Source of the DNA: Trileptium ribeirensis | Taxonomy: Eukaryota; Nematoda; Enoplea; Enoplida; Thoracostomopsidae | Reading direction: 5' to 3' | NCBI GenBank assembly: GCA_030248225.1 | Contig: JASANE010029205.1 | Coordinates: 1 to 64,000, forward strand | DNA: 64,000 bases | In this document: piece after piece, positions 39,101 through 48,540 of the stretch | Numbering within the stretch: the stretch's first letter is position 1 | Layout of the letters: each line of letters starts with the position of its first letter | The notes under the pieces: generated by a model | Database searches by the model: none | What the model was told of the DNA's origin: nothing | What the model saw: the letters and a program-made list of their open reading frames with translations, nothing else | Translations under genes and position numbers: made by a program

Positions 39101-42100
39101 TTTCGTGTCGGAACTGGATCATCCTTTCGCGGCATGTGCTTGGCAGCGGTTGCAACGGAACGGAGGGTCAGCAACCGCATAAACCCAACCCTGTAGCGTA
39201 AATAAATACAATAGCAGTAAACCATGAGAAGATATATAGAGGATGAACTACTCCATATAGCGAGAGCATTTACGGAGATATTGCTGTTTTGTGTATTTTA
39301 GCTCCCATGGGATCCGTTTGACACCATCTTGACCCAGTCCTGCAGTGTCAATAATGGCAATAGCTGCACATAGTCAATAAAAGCAGACCAGTAACATAAT
39401 ATAGCTCGACCGGTTACTGAGATATTACTGTTTTCAGGTATTTGGCACTCATGGACTCATATAAACACTCATTTTGACCCAAACCGCAAATCCTAAAAAG
39501 CACCGCAGCAAAGCATCAGTCTTTTATTTGCTCATGCAAAATGAGCCCGATTTGACTCCGATATCTCCACTGGTTATCGAAATACAATAAATAACGTCAT
39601 TTTTCGGGTTCGGTAAGGCCCGTTGTTTCCAAGGAACCTGTTGAACACGGGCTTCGTGCTCCGATGCAAAACTATAGCTTTAGAAAGCTCGAATAGAAAT
39701 TTCGAGTTTCAAATAAGCTATCGCGCGAATCAATCACCCCAGCAAGCCTTGAGTTAAGCGTTAAATTCCTCAATACCATTAATGGACATTGTCAAATTTC
39801 ACGTCCACATGGCTAGTGAGAATTGTTCGCTTCGCTCGCTTCATTTATCACATTCAAAGTTCAATAGACAACACACAATCTGTATAACGATACAACTTAC
39901 AAATAAAGGCCATGAGTAGATTCTGGGTCGGCAAAAGGCACCAGACGTTCGTCGCAATAAACAAACCGGATATTGGACCAATCGACTGAAAATTTTGTAC
40001 GAATCGCAGCACTCAATATCGATGGCATACTACCGCCTAAGAAAAGACAATAAAGTAGATAAAAATTAACGAATAGATACGTAGATAAGATACAACTGCT
40101 ATCGAACGATAGACACAACTTAGAAAAATGCAGGGTTCAATTTTATTGTTCAACATTTTTCTGGTCTGTACACAGTGAAGGGATGGCCTGATCAAGCATT
40201 TTTCTAAATCCCCCCGTGTTCAACAAAATCAAAAAAAAAATTGTCTCGAAATTTAAGTTCTTTGCATGTTTAATACTTTTAAATATTAATAAGAAAATAT
40301 GAAAATAAAATATTTAGTATTTTTAAGCAAAATTTATTTTGGAGGGCTGTCGATAGGATAGTTTTTGAATGTAAAAATAGCAAATTTTATAAAAAATCAA
40401 CAATCGGTTCCTGCGAAAAGTCGTTTTATACCAATATTTTGTGGAATTAAACTATAATTATACACCGGTGGAATCATAATGGCAAAACTCAAAAATATAA
40501 TAGCATCTGAGAATTGACAGGGATTACTTTTTTGGAACACGTTTAGGAAAAGAAATGCACAACAGCATCAGTTTTAGTGCTACTGGTAAGCCGTAAATTC
40601 AGCACTATTACTGATGCTATGTGTATAACATAAAAAATATTTTACGTCTAATTTTCATTGCAGCATTTTTGATTAGCTCTCTTAATTTCCAAACAGCATT
40701 TGTTAATCTCTACAAGACACTGTATATGGAACAGAGGGCTAACAACAAATCTATCGCAATAATATCAATTACATAACAATATTTGACGTGCTCCATAGTT
40801 CAGAATTTTCTGTGATTCAAACTAATACCAAAACTTCCTCCTTTGTAGCTATATTGCGTCAAACAAGTACTGCCAAACGTCCGCTTATGACGTTGTTCGC
40901 GTATGCTCGTGGGAGCGCAACATAGAGTGTTTCGATTATTCCAAAGTAATAAGAATTGTCTAGTATATACTAGTTAAGCTCCCACCGTTGCCAAAAAGGG
41001 TGAGCGTGGCTAGTCTGCGTTCGAGGTTGAAAACGCAGCTTTCTGAACCCCAGTTGAAGGTGCAGAAACGCATTAACCGAGATAGTAGCTGTAATTTTCA
41101 GCACCCATTAATGGCTAGACTTTTCCTAACAAGTGTGGAAAATATTGAGCCTATTATTTGCTAAATTGTGGCATGGGGAGTGTCGATATGCTGTCACATC
41201 TTGTAAAAAATGTCAAATCCGTATTTTCCAGCTAATGCCACAATACACGTGGCAATGTTGCACGGATTTTTATCCCGAGTTTTTTACATACCAAAGGGGC
41301 TAACCCCGTGAACTGAAAAAATTTTAGAAACGGCTCGCTCTTTGGTTTCTTGGTGCAGGTTGAAATAATGGCGGTTAATTCTGCAAGATTTTTCTCTACG
41401 TAATCATGAAAGAGCAGTTATTCGCAACAATTGATAGTAACAATATAATGCTATATATGTGTAAACATTTGAAATTTATAAATCCCAAGTTTCACGAAAA
41501 TTAGAATTTAAAAAAATTTTTTTACGATGTGTAGGGCCTTTTACTTGCAGGATTAACAGCTTTCCAGGTAGGAAAACAATATATAATTGTTAATTAGTAC
41601 AATAATTATTGCAAATTTCCACAATATTGTTACCATAATTTAACATCCATAGCTTCATGTAGCAACTCAAAGAGTATAGGCGTGCCTAATATACCTTTAA
41701 AACAATGAAGCCAATGTGCTTATTCAGTTAAATAACCATCACTCAGTTTCAGTAAACAAAAGGCTCACTAATACTTCCATTATTTTTACCTTATTGATAT
41801 AAAGCCAGGACCCGGTTTCGGCTAAATACGACATGCAGTGTAAGGTTATTAAACGGTTTTATTTCTTCATGTTTTTCATGTATATACCTAGTACTGAAGT
41901 TTGTTATAACCTTTTTGTTAAGACGATCCTTTTTTGTGGTGTCACCTTAAACTACCTGGTACGTTGACCTGGGGAAGCCAAGATTCTGTGCTCTCCAAAT
42001 TGCGGCGGGGGTGACGGGGCCCCTGGCATTTTCGGTTTCCGCTGGTTCAAAACAGGTGCCCCTGGCAAAATTTTGGGCTCCCCCGGGTCGTTGCCGCTAG

Positions 42101-42672
42101 AGAATTTTTTTGCAATGGGTCCAAAGTACGTAAAATTTAATCAAAATTTGTGCTAAAATGGCGTTCTGAAGCCAAGAATTTCGCAAATTTTGTCAAAATT
42201 TGCTCCAAAATAGCTTTTTCTTTCCATCAAAACCACTTTGACAGTCTTTCTGACATGATTTTAAGCGTTTTTTGTCTTAGCAAAATGCCCCCTGGCAAAA
42301 TTTTCAGCGAATGGAGAGCCCAGAGATTTACCTGTTGGCATAACTCGGGGGTGGGAGGAAATCGGCGAAATCCTGGTGGGTCTCCTGTCCTCCCCTTTCT
42401 GTGTAGATCTCAGCCAATAATCATCGTCTAACCCGCTACAACTAAAAAATAAATAAAACCAAATTAAAAACTGGCTAAATAATTTTGAACGGGAAAATAT
42501 AATAGTACAACAATAATAATTTCTAACCTGAAAGCCCGATAAAAAATGGCCTATTCGCCAAGGTTCCTTCTTTGCTGCATTTGCGGTCAACATTTTCATC
42601 CCAAAATTGTGAAAGCTTCCGAATCAGCGATGCTCTATCGTGAGCAATATAAACTGAAGGAGGACGTGGCAT
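32973..42672 (-). CDS. PGLS: 6-phosphogluconolactonase, six exons
   Basis: Hydrolyses 6-phosphogluconolactone to 6-phosphogluconate, the second step of the oxidative pentose phosphate pathway, in the cytosol. Six exons on the minus strand (42672-42528, 40036-39901, 36442-36375, 34633-34482, 33774-33634, 33125-32973) join with GT-AG sites and matching phases into 795 nt, 264 aa plus stop, close to the usual animal length of about 258. Family motifs appear in the right order: GLSGGS (46-51), [15 protein letters not shown] (75-89), [15 protein letters not shown] (149-163, the signature), [20 protein letters not shown] (176-195) and HWFLDN (244-249). The five introns measure 2491, 3458, 1741, 707 and 508 bp, so introns make up over 90 percent of the gene; they hold SINE-like units and a MITE. 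Nothing essential is missing. The exon joins are my own reading and have not been tested against transcripts. Confidence 0.95.
33634..33774 (-). CDS. PGLS: PGLS exon 5
   Basis: Acceptor TTACTTTCAG, donor GTAGGT, 47 whole codons. Carries [18 protein letters not shown] and the FITTGESKA strand. Confidence 0.95.
34482..34633 (-). CDS. PGLS: PGLS exon 4
   Basis: Acceptor TGTGTTCAG, donor GTAGGT. Carries the [15 protein letters not shown] signature. Confidence 0.95.
34769..34850 (+). mobile_element. tRNA-derived SINE-like head, intron 3 of PGLS
   Basis: TAGCGCAGCGG (34769-34779) fits the pol III A box exactly. GTTACGAAC (34824-34832) is a B box with one extra base, 55 bp on. It does not fold as a full tRNA, so a SINE head is likelier than a gene. 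Confidence 0.45.
35574..35642 (-). mobile_element. tRNA-derived sequence or SINE head, intron 3 of PGLS
   Basis: On the minus strand GGTTGGGGTAGAGCATGCG reads like a D arm, and GAGAGTTCGATGC contains a perfect B box. The anticodon stem does not pair well, so this is a tRNA pseudogene or SINE head. Confidence 0.45.
36375..36442 (-). CDS. PGLS: PGLS exon 3 (68 bp)
   Basis: Too short to stand out as an open frame. Found by phase and family logic: acceptor TGTTTTAG, donor GTACAA. It codes [20 protein letters not shown], which fits the known spacing between the DER and GPDGH motifs. Confidence 0.85.
38943..39240 (+). mobile_element. tRNA-derived SINE-like element, intron 2 of PGLS
   Basis: The head GCGTGGCGCAGTGGTTAGAG has a perfect A box (TGGCGCAGTGG). 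A degenerate B box (GGTGTGAATATTC) follows. An unrelated body continues to an ATAAATAAA-like tail near 39205. A second copy was not found in the window. Confidence 0.5.
39901..40036 (-). CDS. PGLS: PGLS exon 2
   Basis: Acceptor TTTTCTTAG precedes GCGGTAGT, which completes the GGS motif. Donor GTAAGT lies directly after 39901. Carries the CDERLVPF motif. Confidence 0.95.
40037..41985. other. PGLS intron 1, body
   Basis: Non-coding and AT-rich. No repeat recognised apart from the MITE that follows at 41986. Confidence 0.5.
41986..42323. mobile_element. MITE, family 2 copy a (338 bp), in PGLS intron 1
   Basis: The ends CTGTGCTCTCCA and, reverse complemented, CTGGGCTCTCCA form an inverted repeat. 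A 5-bp AGATT duplication flanks it (41981-41985, 42324-42328). The inside shares CCTGGCAAAATTTTGGG, AAATTTGTGCTAAAAT and TGGCAAAATTTTCAGCGAAT with the copy at 43575-43961. No coding capacity. Confidence 0.85.
42528..42672 (-). CDS. PGLS: PGLS exon 1
   Basis: Codes residues 1-48 plus one base. The start ATG is 42672-42670. It ends in CTTTCAG followed by the donor GTTAGA. The last codons give the beginning of the LSGGS loop. Confidence 0.9.
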
Positions 42673-43574
42673 GATTGATGACTAGTCAAACTTTCACTGA
42701 TTATATAAGTTTAGTTGTTAAAACCGCTGTTATAAAACCTCACAAAATCTAATTTTGAAACCTCTTGTTCTATCCATTAAGAAACAAATACGAAATTTGG
42801 ACCAGCTCTAAATTACTTTAGAGACATCCAAATAAACAAAGAAAAACTTTAATCGGCAAAATAAATAAATGGCAGATCTAGACAAGAAGAAAGTTTGTTA
42901 CACATGATCACATATTGATTTGTGTTATCCGTAGGGCCGCTACCAAGATCTCTGTCGTCTTTTGTTTAAAAATCTGAAAAATCTTTAAACACGTGTGTTC
43001 ACGTACTCTTCAAGCTTTGCAAACTCTACACCGCAGAAAGGATAACCCCCACTTGAAAGGAGCAAAGAATTTTGCGCAGTCCTTAATTAATACTAATTAT
43101 ATAACACTGAAATTTATTGTGTCAAACGGGTCCACTAAATTCTGAATACACTGGTTGAATTCTGGAGACATTTGATGTTTGTGAATGTGGATGTTGGTGT
43201 TGCATTGGCCATAACCACCAACCAAGGTACGGGTTCCGTTGCCTATCAACCGAGCTCGCCAGCAGGGCTTGTTCGTCGTAACGATGAGGCAAACTAGCTT
43301 AATCAACAGTGATAAGTCCAGCTAAAACACCATACGACCAATATTATCAACACTGAAAGCAATTGTGTTACGGCAATACCGTTCAATTTATGACGATTTA
43401 AATAGGAGATAACGGCTACAAGTCCTGGTGTGTATAGTGTATACCGTTCTTGTCTGCAGATTAAACATGTGATCGCTGATTTGAATACTAGGCACGGCTA
43501 ACGACACCGTTTTGTAGCACATTCGTATTGGCCGTTAGAAAATGTACTCCACAGGTTCACTCTAGTTTCCACAA
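42673..43574. other. Upstream of PGLS, no gene seen
   Basis: Probable promoter region of the lactonase gene. No distinct promoter element can be claimed. Confidence 0.3.
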
Positions 43575-43961
43575 CTGGGCTCTCTAAATTGGAAGGGAGG
43601 TGGTGAGCCCTGCATCTTCAATTGCAAAAACGATTTGCCTCTGGCAAAATTTTGGGTTCTCCCGGTTCAACATCTCTAGGTAAGATTTTTTGATTCCGAT
43701 CGGTAAAAACTTTCCCAAACGACATAAAATTTGATCAAAATTTGTGCTAAAATTCCGTCTTGAGCATAAAAATGTCGTAAATTTTTTTAAAGTTGGCTTT
43801 GAAAAGGCTTTTTTCCAACAAAAGCGTTTTGGATACGTTTTCGACATGAATTTTAACCGTTTTCTCTCGGCAATTGGTAAAAATGGGTTCCTCCTCCCTC
43901 AAAACCTGGGGGGTGAGCGGTTCATGCCCCTGGCAAAATTTTCAGCGAATGGAGAGCCCAG
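43575..43961. mobile_element. MITE, family 2 copy b (387 bp)
   Basis: Starts CTGGGCTCTCTAAATTGG and ends AATGGAGAGCCCAG, with CACAA on both sides as a 5-bp duplication (43570-43574, 43962-43966). About 75 percent similar to the copy in PGLS intron 1. It has the same orientation and lies 0.9 kb upstream of the lactonase start. Confidence 0.85.
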
Positions 43962-44496
43962 CACAATGGTGGCTAATTTTCCAAAACATCGGTCTGACAA
44001 CACTATGCGATTTTCAAATAAGGCTGGAATAAAACACAAACTCGATAGCTGCTCGACATGCAATAAACTAGTAGACCTAAAACTAGTATATATTTATTTT
44101 GCGACGATATTATACTTCGTAAGTAATTACTTAAAAAAGTTATAACACATCGCACTACCGACTCAATTGACCATGATAATGCTCCCGTAGTCCGACGCCA
44201 CTTTAGGCTTTACCAGATTTAATTACCGAACAAAATCCGTATCCAGTAACAGCCAAAGTTCAATTCACACAACTGCAATCCCAAAGTACACTCGTGACGC
44301 AAAACAAATAATAATCTGGTACTGTTGGTGCTAAAATCAATGATTTCTTAAATTGTGAATAAACGTTTCCGGCAGATATTCGGAAGTAGACGTATGCAGA
44401 GAGTGTGGAATTTTACTTGACGCAAGCGTTGAACCGAATTAAGACAAGCAGCGTTGTTCGTGTGTTGGTGCCACATCGACTAGCCGGGAATCTGGA

Positions 44497-45253
44497 TCAA
44501 ATTATACCCAACGCCGAGGGTAATCCGGTTGAGTAGCCGTGGGATACTTCCGCGAGTCGGCTTACTAATTGTAATATCGAGTTCACATTCATAGTTATTC
44601 CTAATTGCCGATAGTCAATTACCAATTCGAATGCTGCTAGGAAATCTCGTGTCCATATATCGCAATCTTTGAGAAATTTCGGTTCACGATGAATCGTATC
44701 TTTCGCATTTTCTTTTCTAAGTGGACCGGTACGAAGAAGTAGCCTATCATTCTTTCTGTGAATTCCCCGATGAACGCTACCGGGCATAATGACTTTTCTT
44801 TGACCGGCAAGTGACCGAAGTGTTTTTCTTATTGTTATTCGCTAATGATTGTTATTTGTGACCCAGTATCGACTAGGCCTCGAAATTTCTTAGTTCCTTC
44901 CAGGTACGCATCAATGTGGATCTTGACAGCACTGTCGGATCGCTACACGGTTTGGGTTCTTCTATTCTATCTATCTGGTTCGCCGCTACAAATCGTTCTT
45001 TTTCTTCCGCGGATATGACTTCGGTGTTCCGTGGTTCTTTTTGAATGTTCTTTCTTCGTTGTATTTCACTCGATCTTACCGGCTGATTGTCCATTCTGCC
45101 GTTCTGTGGACACGTTCGATTTGGTACATTCTGTATAAGTTGTTGCTTTGTTGCTGATTTTTCGTTCGTATTGTCGGAGCTTAATCTTTTTCGGCGGCGG
45201 TGTAGCCTCGTGCTTGCGCGGCGCTCCGACCCCCAGGAACTACTATAACACAC
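44497..45253 (-). pseudogene. Retroelement gag-protease remnant
   Basis: A minus-strand frame from 45253 to 44873 gives a basic, gag-like stretch without a known fold. Overlapping it in another frame, codons at about 44930-44838 encode an aspartic protease start with LVDTGSQITII at the active site, then stop (TAA at 44837-44835). Further on, MIGYFFVPV and DFLAAFELVIDYRQ-type pieces continue the protease fold in two frames. One in-frame stop and at least one frame change make it inactive. Reverse transcriptase is not present. Confidence 0.55.
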
Positions 45254-46440
45254 GAAAGTTACAATTTAGGCCACCAAACAACTTCTCACTTTAGGCTGGG
45301 GTGCGCGAATTCGTGGTCTGGGCGAACCAGAGTAGTGGTGATAGATAAACCTACCTTGTCTGCACAGGCTTAACAGCTCGGCGATTTATTGCGCATACTC
45401 TATCACGCTCTCTTTCTGACACCAACGACACCCAAGTAATTACAAGTGTTTATTCACTAGTACAACGAGGTGCCAATTTACAGTGAGATATTTGCGTTAC
45501 ATTCGATACTGTTTATTAGCTACCAGTTTATAATCTATCCACCGTGGAATTGAATATACTATTGAAAACGATGCTATGCTAAGAGCGATAAATCTGTTCT
45601 CGCTTGTGGCACTTCGCAACCTTCACATATGACCCTAAGGTAACATACTTCACCATGGCGGTTACGTGCATCAAACCAACACGAATTTGTTGATATGCTC
45701 CACTTTGATATTACACACGGGCTTCTATCTGCCTTAAACCACGCAGATCACAAGTTACCATTAAAAATTAAACGCGACGTAGATGTATTTGAAAAATACG
45801 AACGGTATCCATAAAGTGTTCAGCACACACCGTTAATTTAACACCACTTTTCATATTATACACACACGTTAAATAACAAATCTAGATCGAGCACTACTCG
45901 CAATAAGCCGTTACGCATCTGGATTTCCTCGTAACCAATGTATTAAAAAATAATGAGGATAAACTATAAAATTTCCATTAAGCTCCTCTCAGTAGCGCTT
46001 TATAGCCCTATAGCCATGCAAAAACGTATAAACTTAGCTAGGTTCGACAAAAAAACAGTGAGCATCGAATGCTCTAGCTATCTCATCTCCACACTAATTC
46101 ACAACTCCTCAGAGTTGTGTAAATAAACGAAAATCGGAAAACATAACCGATATTATTCGAGCAAGTAATAACTCAACACAACGACTACCAGACGACCTTC
46201 AGTACATGTCAGTCGACAAACAAAAACCAATAATACGTTGCAAACGACTAGCTAAGACACCAACCAATAATTTAAAAAAATTAATAATAATACATTATAT
46301 TCATGCAAAATCACCCTATTCAAACCAGTAACCATTTATGAATATGAAATACGCCCAGTTGGCGAAAACAAACGGTACTGCGTAACGTACCAGATTGATA
46401 CGCGGTTCCCGCGAATATAATAACATATATATTATATATT
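45254..46440 (-). other. Probable leader or LTR remnant of the gag-protease relic
   Basis: Read on the minus strand, an AATAAA-bearing segment (about 45455-45300) leads to CAAG/GTAGGT, a good splice donor, and then to TTTGGTGGCC just before the gag-like frame. This looks like LTR end plus leader. No matching second LTR was found. The remainder up to 46440 holds no supported gene. Confidence 0.3.
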
Positions 46441-47160
46441 TATTATATAATTTAGAAAATTTTTAAAGAAAAATTTGAAATGAGAAAAGGGGTGGGAAGG
46501 TGGGGGCGTGGTTTGAGAAAAGTAGAGAGAGATGGGTAGTGAAATTTTAATATGATGAAGGGGTAAGTTGGGGAGTTGAAATTGGGAATTTGAGGAGTGG
46601 GGGTTAAGATTTGAGAAAATAGGAGATGTTTGAAAAATGTGAAAAGTTGGAGAAAAATGGGAATTTTAGAAAATAGAAATTTAAGGGAAATAAAAAGGAG
46701 GAGAAAGGGGTGGGATAGATAGGAGGTGAGGGGGGATAAGGGGTAAAGGATATTAAAATTTGGGATGGGTTGGTAGGGTTTTGGGGAAATGGGAGATATT
46801 GGAAAAATGTAGAAAAATGAGGAAAAAGTGAAAATTTAGAAAAAGGAAATTTTATGGGAAGAGGTAAGAGGGGAAAGGGAAGTGTTATACATTTTAATAG
46901 ATGGGGTGAGGGGAAGAAAATATTAAATTTTGGAGGGTATTGGTTAAGTATTGGGAGAGGGAGGGTAGTTTGAATTTTAGTAGAAAAATGGGAAAAAGGA
47001 GAAAAATGGATTTTGGGTAGAATTTTGGTTGTGGGTAAAAGAAAGGGTGGGTGAAGTATATATTATAGGAAAAAGGGTAGGGAAAAAGAAAAAGCGTGTT
47101 TTATATAATTTTATTGAAGAAATTTAGGTTTTGGGGAATTTATGGGTATGGGTGAATTTT
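46441..47160 (+). repeat. Cytosine-depleted, purine-rich degenerate repeat block
   Basis: Reading base by base I find only about three C in roughly 720 nt on the plus strand, while G is abundant (many GGGG and GGTGGG runs). Ordered phrases recur at about 165-172 bp: GATATTAAAATTTGGGA near 46748 and ATATTAAATTTTGGAG near 46918; TTTAGAAAA..GAAATTT near 46665 and 46831. It therefore looks like a decayed tandem repeat of about four units with an extreme strand bias. No open frame or known element explains it. Confidence 0.8.
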
Positions 47161-47266
47161 GATAATTATATAAGTTTTATTATATTTTATATATTTATAA
47201 ATACATAGCTAATTTTATATTTATATATAGCAAGTTATATAATATAGTTTTACGCAATTATTACGC

Positions 47267-47497
47267 TCACATGCCATGCCAAGGGCGACAGGGAATACTA
47301 AGGCGGGAGTGGAGGCCAGCCTTTATTGAAAAGAAAAAGAAAAATTTTGTGGTGAAAAAGGCACCAGCCCCAACACGTATTAATTTTGCGTTTTGCTCGG
47401 CGTTCCTTGAAAAGCATTGTTCTGTTCTATGGCCTAGCCTTCCACAGTTGTTGCACCTTGGTGGCGTTTGGTTCGTCAACATGCTGACGTAATCCAT
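47267..47497 (-). pseudogene. Gag zinc-knuckle fragment
   Basis: A short minus-strand ORF contains CNNCGRLGHRTEQC, a perfect C-x2-C-x4-H-x4-C knuckle as in retroelement nucleocapsids. The rest of the frame is low in complexity. It may belong to the relic at 44497-45253, now split by the C-poor block, but that link is inferred. Confidence 0.5.
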
Positions 47498-47929
47498 TAG
47501 CTAGGTGATCAGTGTAGAATTATCAACAAAATATAACACTTAAGCTATAAAACACACAACAAAAATAAATTCGGTGAAATACGACCGAGCTGTTTGGAAA
47601 TCAAACCTAGACTGAAATAAAACTAAAATCAAGAATCTAACTAAACATACATTGTATTTTAAATCAAAGCACTTTATGCAGTTCGCTAGGCAACATAAAC
47701 AAAATCCTAAATAAAATCTAAATCTTTAAAATTAAAAATTTCAAAAACCAATTGATAGCTGAAAAAGTGTGAAAACCCGAGTTTTGGGAAATTCAAGCCC
47801 AGGGATCCCTTAATAGCCTACAGGGCCCCCGACAGCTGGCTAGGTCACCACCATGTAAAATTAAAAATAAGCTTTAACAATAACAATAAAACATTTTAGT
47901 TGCAGTGCAAATAACTGTCAACTTTTGGG

Positions 47930-48540
47930 CAGGTCTAATCTTTGTATTTCTCTCCCTCCTAGACAATATTTCATAGGTTTTGACCTAATTACTAAAATTA
48001 TATCGATTTCATTATCCTCTCCTGGGGATATCCATTCTCCCACAGGGGCGACTCTTATATTTATCTCCGAGAGGGAGAAAAATATCCAAACGTTGCATTA
48101 CACTTCTTATTTCTTACCCCTTACCCATATATTACCCCTTTAAACTAACCCAAAATCTAGGAATTTGCAAATTTCCGTAATTTTACTTAAATAACACATT
48201 TCTCCTGGGTTTACAACTATTTCCTCCCTGTGGGGTGAATTAATTTTCAGCTCCGACCGGGTGGTACTCTCCCTCACCCAGGAAATCTCCTATTATCCTA
48301 TTTTCATTCAGTTAAAAATCCCCTAAATTTTCACTAATTTCTTCTTAAATCGAATATACCAATATTTGACTTTTACCAACTTTATATGGTGGCGAAACCT
48401 CTCAAACTATCTATTGGGGCCTTACCCACACTTTCCTTACTCGAAAATCCACTTAATTCTTATGGATATCTCTATATAACCCTATTTCTAACCCCCCAAA
48501 ACTCAGTGAATTTTTCCCCAAAATTTGAAAAGTATTATTA
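47930..48540 (+). repeat. Pyrimidine-rich, G-poor block
   Basis: The plus strand here is rich in C and T with few G (TACCCCTTACCC, ATTACCCCTTTAAAC), the mirror of the bias at 46441-47160. Small phrases of the reverse complement resemble the first block, so an inverted pair is possible but not proven. Confidence 0.45.

Noticed and set aside
42150..42431. Plus-strand ORF upstream of PGLS
   Set aside because: It lies mostly inside the MITE at 41986-42323 and overlaps PGLS intron 1 on the other strand.
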